From NCBI GenBank assembly GCA_009760855.2, contig WPIO01000003.1:14483501-14547500 (forward strand): a stretch of DNA of 64,000 nt, read 5' to 3'. The position numbers were made by a program, and so were the translations under genes. The first letter of the stretch is position 1, and each line of letters starts with the position of its first letter. The stretch is from Cristatella mucedo. Lineage: Eukaryota; Bryozoa; Phylactolaemata; Cristatellidae. Positions 1 through 12,712 of the stretch are shown one piece after another. Below the pieces are notes generated by a model. The model searched no databases, was not told the origin of the DNA, and saw only the letters and a program-made list of their open reading frames with translations.

Positions 1-94
1 CCGGATCGAATTACTGCCGTGGGTTTGAATATCTTCTTAGAGCATAAATCGACTGTCGCATCTGAGTGTTGAAGCATGTCTCTAAAACGAAGAT

Positions 95-890
95 AAGCTA
101 CAATGAGCGACAGTCGTTCGGATGCTTTTAAAAGTGAATGCATTCGTGCGTGTAATGGTGCATATGAAATAAGCAGAGGTACTGCTAAGAATAATATATC
201 CCAATTGGTCCATGCATTTGTGACATCCAGTCTCGACTTCTGGAACTCATTGTTTGCTGGTCTGCCGGCCTGTCCTCTTAAGAGCTTACTGCTGGTGCAC
301 AACTTGGCAGCTAGGATTATTTATTGCAGTCGCCATATCACACATTTTCTCGCCGACATTGGCTCCCAGTCAAACAGCATATCGACTTTAAAGTTCTGTG
401 ACTCACTTGTAGGTCCCTTCAGACTTTGGCCATAGCCTACCTATCAGAACTACTACCCCGCCTGGCTTGGCATTTTACCGCCGCTTTTTCCCACTCAAAT
501 CACTTAGCAGTTCGTCGAACCAACTTTAGATCCCTTAGGGACCGCTCCTTTAGTTTGCTTCAATGCGGAAAATTCACTCCCCGCTGACTTCATGACAACC
601 ATTGACTTGACGGTATTCAAAAAGAAGCTGAAAACGCGCTTTTTTTCTAACGGCATATTATGGGTCTTCGTGATGTGTCCTTCTTGTACTAGTGCGTGCA
701 TGTTACCACTAACCATATTTACTTGTTGATATTTTGCATGTTCCCTCTAACTATATAATGGTTGTTCACATTGTGAATGTTACCACTAACCATTTGATCA
801 TGCTTCTCATTGAGTATATGTACAGGCCTAGAAAGTGATCAAGCTCCTTTAGGGCGCACTGCAAAATTATTATTCTTATTATTATAGATA
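95..890 (+). mobile_element. Degenerate L2/CR1-like LINE 3' end
   Basis: Frames at about 195-430 and 520-660 read as the C-terminal part of a LINE ORF2: 'LVHAFVTSSLDF', 'NSLFAGLPA', then 'TVFKKKLKTRFF'. The same landmarks occur in the intact copy at 41401-42069. Stops and frameshifts break it. The 3' UTR follows, with the 'gttaccactaaccat' segments seen in other copies, and it decays into ATT repeats near 870-890. Non-autonomous and dead. Confidence 0.75.
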
Positions 891-2795
891 TACCTGCGTA
901 TTCTGAGGACGTGAGCAGGTTTTCTGATTCGAAACTGGAAATCAAAGCAATTACCCTACATTCTTTTATAACGAACACTCTATATTTTATCTGAAAGGAC
1001 ATAATTATAGATGGGTCTTTAAAATTCCAGATTACGATAAGTTTCTTGGTTATAGCAGCACTCAAACTCATCATCATTGGTAGTGAATATTGAAATGTAC
1101 CTAAACCATCTGGCCCGATTAATTCGTCATCAAAATTATATTAATCATCTTCCAGACCAAACTGTTGTAGGCTGTCAGGTCTGAGTAAAATTTGATTTTA
1201 CTGACTGTGATTTGCATCGTTTCTGTGTCTGATTTTACAGTAATCTTAATTTTACTTCAAATAAAATCTTCTTTTCACTCGTGCCTTGAATTCATGTAAA
1301 ACGATAAGCCATTCGCTCACCTGTCAATCGTCTCATTCACACCAAATGACTTCATCGCGAATTTCTGGAAGATTGATGTCGTCCAGTTGCTCAGAAGCTG
1401 AAGCTATTACGTGAAAATGGCTATCTTCCAAATTGATGTCTTCTGTTATTTTATAGCACTTAACAATAGCCGCTTTTGGTTGCAGAACGTATGAAAAAAC
1501 TTTACCCGAATTAGGACTTCAACCTGTGCAATTAGATGAATCTACCATCAGTGACCGTGAAGATAACTATGATCATTTGCGGATCAAGCAATCCGGAACT
1601 CATGACAGCGGTAGGTGAACTGAATTCTAACTGAGGCAGCGCATCTGTACAAACAATAAATGGGAGAAGAGTAATCGCAGCCCGCGAAAAGTGAGTTGAT
1701 AGCGAAACGATACACATACACCTCATTTATTGATGCTTTGTTGCACTCGTGACGCTGAGAGGAGCAGGGAGCAAGGACAGCATATGTTATCGGATTCCGC
1801 CGCATCTTTTTCGCACTGAATAATGAATAGAACTTTTCGCCAGACTGCGGTCGCAAACCATACCTAAACTTCAACCGTTGTCTCTCTCTCGAACATTAAA
1901 ATAATTGACGAACTGCCCGTCCAGGAAATTAAATAGGCCGATTTACACCACAGAGCAATCCACCGCATCTCCTGAGCTTATGCGAACGCTTGGGCGAGGC
2001 TGCAAAGTAAGTTCGCCAAAGTCAAGGTGCGTGAAAGTGCGAACGAATCATGCTATACCTCTGGGAAATTATTTTTGAGCTCTTTACATATGCTGGAAAG
2101 AAAGTATTTCAACTGACTTAAGTGATGACATTCACGTATTCAGTACCCACGAAGAAAGATTTATATTCTTAAGTCAACGGATCTTGAATTGCTCGTCTGT
2201 AGTTAGTTTCTGGCTTTAAGAGAATAGAAACTGAAGGCATGGTTCTTCAAAGTATTTGAGATCGGTTAAAGATGAACCCAAGCGAGGAGAGTTAATGAAG
2301 CAGGTGGTACGACAAGTAGGCTAGGGATTGTTTTCTCAGATATTTGTTGATGGGGCAGTCACTAAGTGTCAATGTAACGGCAGTAGAAACATTCAAGACA
2401 TACAAGCCTAGCTACGGGTGCTGTATATCTCAGTTAATGCACTATCAGATAGATCAGCAAGCGACTTGCAAAAGTGTTGATAGGGTTTCACTAATTAATA
2501 GACCAAGTTAGATGCGGCATCCATATAACAGAAAGCTCACATTTGGAAATAGTTCGTAGCTGAAAATAGATACCCTTAATGTGAAGCTTATATTTTGTCG
2601 TGTATTGTGAACTGCAGGGGATAGCTTAGCTGAGTATATTTTAAGGGTTGAACTTCCCAGTTTGAAGTGACCTTATTTTTGTCAATAGCTATTCATTAGG
2701 CCTTGGTTGCATTCAATTAGAAAACGTTTGCCCTTCAAGTGTGATTTTAGGCCGTTGAGGTGAGCTAGGAAGCTAAAAGTAATAGTTAATAGTAA
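891..2795. other. No gene recognised (AT-rich intergenic)
   Basis: Open frames are short, overlap on both strands and show no domain signature. No tRNA head, LINE tail or long tandem repeat was seen here. It may be old degraded repeat sequence. Confidence 0.4.
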
Positions 2796-2895
2796 TGATT
2801 TTTATGCAGCGTCCGTAAAGTGTCTAGAAAGAGAGATTCAGTTCTCTGAGGGCTCTATGCAAATGTATTATCACTATTATTATTTTTCCAAAAAA
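2796..2895 (+). mobile_element. LINE 3' tail (hairpin plus ATT run)
   Basis: The segment matches the 3' terminus of the L2-like family: a 'gtaaagtgtctagaaagag' left arm, 'gttctctgagggctct' right arm, then a TTATTATT-rich end. The arms pair as the conserved terminal hairpin. Only the last 100 bases or so are left. Confidence 0.7.
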
Positions 2896-3427
2896 ACTGG
2901 AAATGCTTGAGCGCAGGGGTCTTTCAATTGACCGGTACATGCATTTTGCATTTGCATATAAATAATAGCCTCTTTTTTGCTCGAAGGTCACATTGACATT
3001 GACGAGATGAAAGAGTATACACTGGGAACAAGTTGGATCCCCGCCCGCCACCCTGCACCTTAAATGCTCAACTGATGTCAGGCAGCCATTGACTATATCG
3101 TACACTGTCTTCTTAACTGTCAAATTTGTTTCTGTTGGGTGACTTTACGTTTTAGTTTAAGTTTTAGCCTAACCAGGCCTATACAGGATAATATGGTTTT
3201 TCAGCGTTGAACATTGACCATAGATAGGCGCGGCTCACAGGTCAACGTAAGTGAAGCTGCATTACTAATTTTGAACGTCCTCAAAGTTGAACAAGGCGAG
3301 ACCCGACGCGCGATTTACTTTATATACGCTCGAAGGTTTTAATGCGATATTTTGTACTCGGAAGCAGCGGCGGCGAAACTACACTTTACACGCGGTAGGA
3401 CTTGTGAATTATGCGTGTGGCGCAAAT

Positions 3428-3471
3428 GAATGTGTGTGTGTGTGTGTGTGCGTGTGTGTGTGTGTGTGAAT
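3428..3471. repeat. (GT)n microsatellite
   Basis: About 20 GT units interrupted by one CGT. Open frames crossing it encode only Cys/Val or His/Thr runs and are artefacts. Confidence 0.95.
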
Positions 3472-3669
3472 GTGTACGTGCGTGCGTTCGCACTAATTTA
3501 TGCCCGAATGCAAGTTCATTTGCAATGGCACAGAACCATGATGACTGAGTGAGCGTTACTCTGAAATGATTTATGTAGCCCACTTAAAGCCTAAACAACT
3601 GTTAATGCGAACTCTGCGGCCTATAACAGGTAAAAGTGCATTGATTCAAAAGACTTGTGTAAATGGCTG

Positions 3670-3800
3670 TAGAAGAGCAGTGACCGAGCGGTGCTTCTGC
3701 TTGCGGTGGGCGATGCAGAATAGCCGGAAGTAGGACTCGAAACTACGAACAGCCCTGTGAATACTGATCACTTCTATCTTAGCCCAAAACTCAGGGTTTG
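3670..3800 (-). mobile_element. tRNA-derived SINE remnant
   Basis: On the minus strand a 'tgggctaaga' A-box-like segment is followed about 35 bases later by 'gttcgtagtttcgagtcc', a decayed B box. The order and the downstream 'cgcccaccgcaag' match better-preserved SINEs in the window (for example 24345-24520). Confidence 0.5.
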
Positions 3801-3829
3801 CATTATTATTATCAAAAATCAATAAAGTA

Positions 3830-4010
3830 GGAGTATATGAGATTTAGGAAAGCAGTGGTGGAAGCAAGTAACAGAGTAGGACAGCTGAAAGAAAGTGCAG
3901 GAGCAAGTAGCAGGAGTGGAGATAACTTCTTTGAGTGAGAACGCTGTAATTGAGTTCCAGGGCTATCACATGCAGAGTAAAAGCTTCTGTTCTGCAACAA
4001 TAGCCTTCGC
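3830..4010 (-). mobile_element. Remnant of second LINE family
   Basis: The minus strand aligns by eye with the better copy at 8617-8960: an 'agcttttactctgc' segment, then 'ggaactcaattac' where the intact copy encodes LWNSLPQF, then an Asp-rich region. Strongly diverged; orientation and family only. Confidence 0.45.
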
Positions 4011-4429
4011 GTGAAAGAAAGAGATGGCCTATTTGTTCTCCTGTTAAGACCCGCGGCCTCGAGGATGCGGGAAATTCGGCAGCAGTTGAACTAAATGTGA
4101 GAAAGGACTAAGCCTCCCTGCTGATACATTTGCAGCCACGGGCAGCTCCTGTAGCAAAGGAATGAGTGACAGATACGCTTTAAAGGAATTTACCGACCAA
4201 CCTAACGGCAACTTGTGTGTGCTACTTGTAAGGTTTAATGACTATTTTGTCTGCTCTGCCTACACTGAACTGCAATAGTGTGGACTAGAGAGAACCAGGG
4301 ACCTAGTACGAGCTGTTGTCAGCCATTGCTTCTCCTCTTCGGATGAACCCCTCCTCTTACACTGAGGCTTCTCGCTCAAGGCTCGCTCGCACGCCTCGTT
4401 TTCCGGCCTCTAGACTAGAAACCTTCTTT

Positions 4430-5250
4430 GGAAATTGTTTGGTACGATATGGAATCAAAAATATAGTTGTGCGACGCCTGTTGTTGAAATGGCAGCTGTA
4501 TCGAAACTCAAATAGCTAGCACGGCTGGCTGGCCTGGGTCACTTAAGACCATAAAATAAGAACACACATGCCCAATCGCATTAAATTTATTAGGTTAACC
4601 CGGGACAATGTTTACTATCATGGGATAAAAACTGACGTTTTGAGATGACTATTGTGAAGATAGTAGCTGTATCCTAGTCTATTAATGTCTAGAGGCTGGC
4701 TGAAGCGGTTCATTAGAGGCCATGACATTAGAACACGAAAGCGAAATCGCATGACATATGTTTTGTAAACTTTGAATACTTTCTTTCTATAATTTTTAAT
4801 CAAAACCCAGCTGCGCGAAGCTATTTATGGAAATGGCAGCTTTAATGCCGCTCGAACATGTTTGGCTGCGATTTGTTCTGGGCCGTTGAAGGCCATAACA
4901 CAAGAACGAACAAGCACAATAATAGAAAATTTGGTGTTTATACTTGGCGCACAGTTCTCTTTAATTTGGAATCAAAGTAGCAGTTTCGCCAACCGTTTTG
5001 TGGAAGTGGTAACTGTATCGACGTTCGAATGCGTAAACAGCTTCGCTGGCCTGGACCATTTGAGCCAAAAGCGCGAGAACCTAAAGCTAAATTGCGTGAA
5101 ACGTGGTCGGTAAACCCACAACGTTATTCTGCATTATTTGAAATCACAAGAGAATAACTCTTACATTTATCGTGTGTGGAAATGGCAGTTGTATCACAAT
5201 GTATCGCAGTTATTTGTGGGACCCTATAGAAGTCGCCAGAACTACACTTG
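4430..5250. repeat. Tandem array of about 173-bp degenerate units
   Basis: The anchor 'gaaatggcagctgta' recurs in diverged form at 4486, 4656, 4830, 5003 and 5179, a spacing of 170, 174, 173 and 176 bases. Each anchor is followed by a 'gctggcctgg..c...tt.a..ccata' segment and a later 'ttggaatcaaa' or equivalent. About 4.5 units are present. The 61-84 aa frames inside are periodic by-products, not genes. Confidence 0.8.
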
Positions 5251-5311
5251 CCCGGCTTGTACGGCCTTCCTCATGTCGATTGACCAAGGTGTGATTCCTT
5301 TCAGCTACAGG

Positions 5312-6030
5312 TAATAATAACAATAATGCACATGATAAAGCGCCCTCAGAGAACTTAATCTCTTTTTAGGCGCTTTGCATTTGCTGCAAAGGGAAACGCG
5401 TTTGAATGCTGAGTAATATCATGCTTGATAAACAACATAAATAACATGGTTAGGGGTGAACTTCTCAGGGTCAGTATGCAGATGTGGTTAGTGGCAGCAT
5501 GCACAGTGTCTGCACGCCTCAGCACATGAAGGACGAATCACAGGGACCCACTAAATGGTTTCCTAAATAGGTGTTTTTAAAGTTCTTTTTAAATGCGGCC
5601 AAGTCAGGATGTGTTCTGACGCAAGTCGGAAGAGAGTTCCGGGCTTTGCGAGCATACGAACTAAATGCCCGGTCTCCAAAGGATTTGAGGTTTGTAGGAG
5701 GTATTGGTAAACTGTTGGATTCCGGAAAGTGGGTGGTACGATGCTTGGCCTCGTGGGGCAGTAGATCTGAGAGATAGGCTGTAGCGAAAGAATGAAGTGA
5801 CCTAAAAGTGAGCGACAAAACCTTGAAGTCGATCCGTTGTCTAACTGTGAGCCAGTGCAGGTCGGCAAGAAGTGGTGTATGTGGCAACTGCGACGCTCAC
5901 GACAGACAAGCCTAGCTGCGGGAGTTCTGCACCAGCTGTAATCTCCTGATTGTACATGCCGGTAGACCAGCAAGCAGTGAGTTGCAGAAGTGAAGACGGG
6001 ATGCCAAGTACGCAGAATGCCTAGAAATAA
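5312..6030 (-). mobile_element. 5'-truncated L2/CR1-like LINE, minus strand
   Basis: Reading the minus strand, the ORF2 C-terminus runs from about 6000 to 5520: 'PLLADLHWLTVRQRIDFKVL', 'AYLSDLLPHEAKHRTTHF', 'LKSFGDRAFSSYARKARNSL', 'AAFKKNFKNTYL'. The start is lost and the reading frame switches once upstream (two overlapping frames share the family motifs). The 3' UTR, the terminal hairpin (5345-5395) and a TTATTGTTATTATT tail ending at 5312 follow. Close to the copy at 41401-42308 but inactivated. Confidence 0.85.
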
Positions 6031-6085
6031 ACTTATTTAGTTCTCTGGGGGCGCTTTACAAATGCCACGTCGTTCTATTGTGCGG
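6020..6085 (+). mobile_element. LINE 3' hairpin fragment
   Basis: 'tgcctagaaataaacttatt' then 'gttctctgggggcgctttac' is the plus-strand terminal hairpin of the same LINE family. It directly abuts the 5' truncation point of the minus-strand LINE, so two copies lie tail-out here. Confidence 0.55.
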
Positions 6086-8584
6086 AAACAATATTGTAAA
6101 GGACAATATGCATTTAACGATATATGAAATGGGATGGCACAACACTGGATGTACAATAAATACCCGTCATGAGTCATTAGCTTTATATTTTGCCCGGTTT
6201 TTGTGGTAGTTGCTCATTGTTTCACTGCTTGGCTATTAGGCTGCTGCCCACGAACGGCTAAGTGCCAGCTTCAATTCGCTGTGCTTTTCTAGGCCATCAA
6301 TATAAGATTTTTAGCTTTGCCCTCGGCAGCTTGCTCGCCGTCGACCAGTGCTTGTAGTAAGCGAGCAGCGTCTGTAGTGGGCGCTTGACGTGCACTGCAA
6401 CAGACCGCGCGAGTTTAGTCAGTGACCGAGACCGTATCGAGGCGTGTATAGACCGTATCGAGGCGTGTATCTCGTGTCTGTAATGGCTCCGAATGCCGCA
6501 TTAGTTATTCTCACGAGGACAATCTTCGGCACCGCTTACTTGTCGCCGCTTTGCACAGCTTGGTGAGCATCGTTGAAAATAACACTACTCCAGCCAGCCC
6601 ACCAAGTACCCAACCTCATTTGTATTGTGCCCTAGTCCACAACACTTACGGACTTTCCGGTTGCCTCAGCAATGTCTTTTTGTCTCCGAATGGATGAGTT
6701 ACCTATTTCGCGTAACGTCCACAACTACCCCTGCTCGAAATATACAGGTTTTATGTTACAGGCGTATAATAGTTTGAGATTTAGGTCGCATGCACTTGTT
6801 AGCGATTGTGCTTCTTTTTTAGACTTCGATGACCATTCATACGCTAGCCTTCAATTGGGACTCCGACCACAACATTAATTGTCAGAAACATCCCGTCCCC
6901 CAGCAGACGGCCGCTCAGGGTCTCACACGTTTGAAGCTGCGAGAATAAGGGCAACGAATGGCACCATCTATGGCACTGATGTTTAGCCAGACTCTTCGTA
7001 CGCTCTTCTGCAAATAATAACCTTTGATATCGAAAGCCCGATTTGAGCATTCCTGGCCGGCCTTCGCAGACAATGGAGGCAAGCAGTACAGTGAAGGGCC
7101 AGCAAACATAATTTGCTCTACGGAAGTGCCAGTGAAAAGCACGAGGCTTTATACCTATGTATGGCTGAGTATATGGCTTTATGTGTATTTGTACTTGCTG
7201 ATGCGTAACCAACGCCTGCTAGCTTGTCACTGGTGGTGGCTGTGCAAACTTAATTAAATACTACGCCAATTCGAGTACCTGCAATCATTTTCCTGCAAAG
7301 AATTTATTAGTGGAGTGCCCATATGGTTATAAGCTGCCTTGAGGTTTCCGTGCGAACGAACTTCCTGTAGCCGGCGGGAATACTTTTGTGGGTATTGGAG
7401 AGTCAAGGGTTTTCTGCATCAACTAGCTGTTTCACTTTGTTGCTAGTTTAAAAGAGGCTTTTCACTTAAATGAGTTCTAAAGTCATTTATGGTGCAACCT
7501 GCTCCTGCCAAACTGCTTTTACTATATCCCTGACCTGCCTCAGAGGATTTTTGTTTTCTTGGTCCGCTCGTTGCAACAACTGCAGCGGCTCCTGACGGAT
7601 GCCTCTGATATTGTAACGGCTGCGTACTGGACGAGCCAGATTATAAATATTCAAATATCTGTAGCAGTTCTTGGACTATCACATCTAGTCACCGGTTATG
7701 TAATAATCTTTGGTGAGAGCATCCCCCGGCAACACTTACATGTGTCCAGGCAAGTAGAGGAAACCTTCACAAGCGGTCTACTAGAACGTTCGTGCAAGCC
7801 AAGCAGGATCTTTAAAAGCAGTGCAATCAGAGACCATCAGTAGAGCGATGGACCGCCTTCAAAACTATGTGGTTGTAATTAATATTAGACAGTTAATATA
7901 TGACAAGCACGTAGTCTTCGAGGTTTATTCAGTTACATACCTCGATGCACGAGCTTGCACAGGTACTAAACTGCTAAAAAAAAAGAACATTGGCATGAAG
8001 AAGACATTACATTCGGGCCACAATTTATTGCTTTTAGCGCCCAAAATAAACCGGCCTGCAGCATCACACACTTAACATCAGAAAAGCTGAAAAAAGCTCT
8101 TCAATAAGGTGCCATATGGTACGATGCACTAGCTTAATGTTTCAACGGAGATTATACTGAAAATCACATCTTTCTGGTACAAATATCTTCAAAGTTCTTT
8201 GTGCTTCTTAGAGGACCTGATTGAAATAATATTTACGGATTCAGTTTTCCTCCACTAAGCGTAAACGTATTCTCATGAATTATTTAGTTTCGGGTCCTAC
8301 GGAAAATTATAACAGAAAAAAGCCCATATGTGAGACAGGTGCAGAAATTTGAATCAAAACCTTAGATAGTGTTTGCGCCCGAAGCACTCAGAGTTGTATG
8401 TTCTGCAAAATGGTTACCTATTTTTTCTGCACCGTCACGACAGACAAAATGCTATTAAAGACACGCTTAATACGGGTATGACGGAATAGTGAGACACTTC
8501 GCTAAAAGAACACTGCGGATCCAAGGATCGAAGATGACTACACCCTTAGGTACAGATGCTTTATTCTTAATGGGCTGTGTGTAA
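6086..8584. other. No gene recognised; one short tandem duplication
   Basis: A 21-base unit beginning 'agaccgtatcgagg' is repeated twice at about 6430-6471. Otherwise only short overlapping frames occur. A stretch at 7725-7960 belongs to a dispersed repeat listed separately. Confidence 0.4.
7725..7960 (+). repeat. Dispersed repeat C, copy 1
   Basis: Shares ordered segments with 22375-22650: 'ggcaagtagag.aaacc.tcacaag.ggtctact', 'aaagcagtgcaa', 'ttcaaaactatgtg.ttgt.attaat'. The relation is direct and diverged. No coding potential; element class unknown. Confidence 0.6.
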
Positions 8585-8622
8585 GTAATGTAATGTAATG
8601 TAATGTAATGTAATGTAATGTA
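8585..8622. repeat. (TAATG)n microsatellite at a LINE 3' end
   Basis: Seven GTAAT units run directly into the 3' end of the minus-strand LINE at 8617-8960. On the LINE's sense strand they read (TACAT)n, as expected for a LINE with a microsatellite tail. Confidence 0.85.
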
Positions 8623-8960
8623 TCTCCGTCAGTAACTCCACAAAGTCATAAAGACCATGTGGGTGTTACGCAGGAGAGTTTTGTATAGCGCACTCACAGC
8701 CTAAGCGGCTTTCGGTACGCATTCGGTAGCCAACAGACTTCATCTCACGCAACAAAGAGAAAGTGGGAAGCATAGCAGAGTCAGTTGAGGTAGTGAGTAG
8801 CATAGAAGTAGCAGTTCAGGACCGCTGAAAAAGATGTGCCATAGTCGGCAGTTGGAGAGTAGATGTCGTTTCGTAAGAATTGTGGAAGCGAGTTCCACAG
8901 TCTAGGACCTGCAGAGCTAAAGCTTCTGTCGCCAACTATCTGGTGTACGCGCATGCATAT
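8617..8960 (-). mobile_element. Second LINE family, 3' fragment
   Basis: The minus-strand reading matches 13990-14335 almost throughout: region encoding 'GDRSFSSAGPRLWNSLPQFL', then 'acccacatggtctttatgac' and the '..ggagatacat' terminus. It differs from the hairpin-tailed family by its (TACAT)n end. Heavily 5'-truncated. Confidence 0.8.
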
Positions 8961-9069
8961 TGTGTGAGTATATTAACGAGTGTATAGCTATTTAATAGCC
9001 TATGCTCGTGAAAAACTATGGGAAACTTCAGTGTTGCATTACTATGTAACCGCGCAGAAGCTCGTCCCC

Positions 9070-9880
9070 CGGTTCTCTACCGGTGGACTATGTGATGCAG
9101 TGCTGCAGTGCGGTTAAAACACAGGCGGCCACAACTGGGTGCCGAAAGCAACAGTTTATTGTGGGCCTGTTAGTAGTGGTTACGCGCCGGCGCAAGCGCT
9201 TTACGCGGCGCGTATCGGCCCGACGGAGTTAACTGCGAACTCCCGAAGCCCGAGTATAACCAACTACCTTGTGCGCTTACGCGGCGCGTAACGGACTGAC
9301 GGAGTTAACTTCGCGAACTCCCGAAGCCCGCGTATAATACACTAACCTATGCGCGCGTCGCTAGCGATTGCGAAGGCGGGTTGCTACAGCACCCCAAGAT
9401 ACGAGCAGCTAACTGAGTAGCCGGCAGAACAAAACTGCACAGTCTAAGTCGCACTTAGCTGTTCGTCGCCGTAGGTTCGTCTCTCGTGCTCTCGAAGCGT
9501 AGTCTCGCATCGACTACCCAGCTGCAGCCCTCAGCACTGTCAGTCGTCTCATTATATTCTCTCTCCTCTCAACTCCTGACCTTGCGCGTAGCTGCTATTT
9601 CTACTTCAGCATATTAGTCGGTGCACATCCTGACCGCAACGTCTGCACCAGGCTTCATTCCAACTTTAGCGGGTAGACCAGGAGTCGGGCTTGTACTAGC
9701 CGTCCAAGTCGAACCCGCTAAGACAATCACATTAGTCGCCCCATCTCCTAACCGCATCGCCTGCATAAAGCTCCATTCTAACCAGAGCTAGGTGAGTCAG
9801 GAGCTGGGTCTGTACCAGGCGCCCTAGTCGACCCCCCCTCTCTAAGGCAAGGGCTCCCATCGCGGCTAAGCTGAGAGCTG
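9070..9880. repeat. Dispersed repeat A, longest copy
   Basis: The first third (9070-9345) matches 19114-19345 ('tctaccggtggact', 'gcggttaaaacaca', 'ttacgcgccggc'). The remainder (9390-9880) matches 17285-17720 ('gagcagctaactgagtagcc', 'gtgctctcgaagcgtagtct'). A 118-base internal direct duplication is visible (9610-9727 against 9728-9850). Fairly GC-rich without a long ORF. It could be an LTR or a non-autonomous element; no termini were identified. Confidence 0.65.
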
Positions 9881-10245
9881 CACCAGTGCAACTATTTGGA
9901 CCTGGGTGTCCAATGACTTAGTGGCATGCCCAGCCTAGTTGGTGAGCCCGGATAACTGTGGTTCTGGGATTCCATACCACGAACTGGGTCGACGTGAGCT
10001 TTTTTCTGTTTTATCGACCTCTTCATAACTGAGGCTTTGGCATAGAGCTTTGACAGGACGAAGCCTCTGGGCTTCTTCATCACTCTTTTCCAGTTGTAAA
10101 ATTTCTCGTGGGCGACGTTTCTCTCGATTTTCGGCGGTGTGGCACTGAGTGGTTTCGTGAATATTTGCGTTCAGATTCTACTGTATTCTTAGGGTGAAAG
10201 ACCGCTAAGCAATACGCATTCATACGTAATAACTCTTTAATTAGC

Positions 10246-10367
10246 GAAAAAGAGCACCAAGCAGTAGCTTCGAAAATAGTGTGTATGTGTGCGTGTGTGC
10301 ACGTACGCGCGCGCACACACACACACATACACACTATTTTCGGAGCTACTGCTTGGCGCTCTTTTTC
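10246..10367. repeat. 122-bp near-perfect palindrome
   Basis: The left arm starts 'gaaaaagagcaccaagcagt' and the right arm ends with its reverse complement, with only two or three mismatches over about 60 bases each. The centre (about 10306) is alternating GT/AC and CG. It would extrude as a cruciform, and the centre favours Z-DNA. Confidence 0.9.
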
Positions 10368-10460
10368 ACACACGCGCACGTTCGCTTGCGTGTGTATGCA
10401 CGCGCGTGGGTTCGCGTGCGTATGTGTGTGTTTCTGTGCGTTTCTGTGCTTATGTGTCTA
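10368..10460. repeat. GT/CG-rich alternating tract
   Basis: A degenerate purine-pyrimidine alternating run ('cacgcgcacgttcgcttgcg', 'gtgtgtgtttctgtgcg') continues from the palindrome. The open frames across it are repeat artefacts. Confidence 0.75.
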
Positions 10461-11129
10461 CGAATGGCTACTGATGGTGTTGGGCTCCCTTTATTATCAT
10501 CAAATATTTTGAAGACCTTGTGTAAAGCCACTACGTTCGTAACGCTTGAAAATCATTATCGATCGACTGACATTATGCCATCCCCTGATTTCGAAGACAT
10601 TGAGAGTCAAGCTCAACAGCCACCTGTTCCGCTCAGCCTTCGGTACGACTGAGTATATTTTCTTTTGTTCAGCTGTTCGTTACGAAACTGTTCGCGTCAT
10701 GACTAAGGGTGAGAGCGATACGCTTTTGTATAGTGCCCCAGTGAACGAAATTTTTTCCTGTGTGCTTTTGAGTTATTACCTGTGTATAATTTAGAGCACA
10801 TTACTAACTACGGGTTCTACTAAAAGTCGGCTACGGGAGGTGGAGGAGACTGGATTTCGTGCAGGGAGGCGCAAGACCCGCCATTTTCCTGTTGGAGGGG
10901 CTAAACCCGCAATTATATAAACTCGTAGCTCAAAGTTGTAGTGTTCATTCGGCACAAAATCGGTGGTTAACTTATCGACTGGAATCTTCGAACGCTATGA
11001 AAAACCCTGAAAAGGTGTCTAAAATATCAATTTCAGACCAGCATACAAAAGCATGTGAAAAGACAACGACTCTACGGTCCACTAGCAAGTAGGACCCCTG
11101 GCAATTAGCATGTACTGAATCGTTATATG

Positions 11130-11590
11130 CACATGTCAGCATGCAAAGCACGCAGCGACAAGAAAGACATGTTCTGTGGACATGTGGAAAGCAGAGCGGG
11201 AAAGGCGTGGCTTTAGTTGAGAATTAAATGACGCAAGGTCAATGCAAGCTATGACAGGAGGCAGAATCGAGTTCGGTATATACGGAGTGACAACCTGATC
11301 ATCGAAAGGTTTCAAGTTATTGTCAGAATCGGCGAGACGACTGGAATTAGGGGAGCGGGTAGGACGAGAGCAAACTGCAACGGCAAATGAGATCGGGTGG
11401 ACAGCCCAGTGTACAAGAGTGGAGTGACCTGCAGGCCAGAGAGACGGGAATCGTGAAGTCGATTCGATGCTTAGTAGAGAACCAGTGATACGGCAGGGAG
11501 ATGCCGTTAACGACAGACCAGCCGAGCTGCCGAGTTTTGCACCAGTTGTAGTCAATTGAGTGCACGGCCTGGGGGTCGGGAATAAAGGGA
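11130..11590 (-). mobile_element. LINE ORF2 C-terminal fragment, diverged
   Basis: The minus strand encodes 'RPTRSPNSSRLADSDNNLKP' followed by a short C-terminus containing 'ASFNSQLKPRLSRSAF', in the place of the TTFKRNLKTYLFRTAF ending of the L2-like copies. Upstream, 'SIDYNWCKTRQLG' equals the 'QLVQNSAARL' segment in another frame. At least one frameshift is present. Confidence 0.65.
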
Positions 11591-11599
11591 ATTACAGTG

Positions 11600-12712
<1,113 letters not shown>

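Noticed and set aside
7024-7257. 77-codon frame with a hydrophobic end
   Set aside because: Overlapped by longer minus frames, no signal or domain, probably chance.
9180-9350. LTR primer-binding site at the 'ctgggtgccgaaag' motif
   Set aside because: Only loosely like a tRNA-Lys-type site, and no LTR pair could be placed around it.
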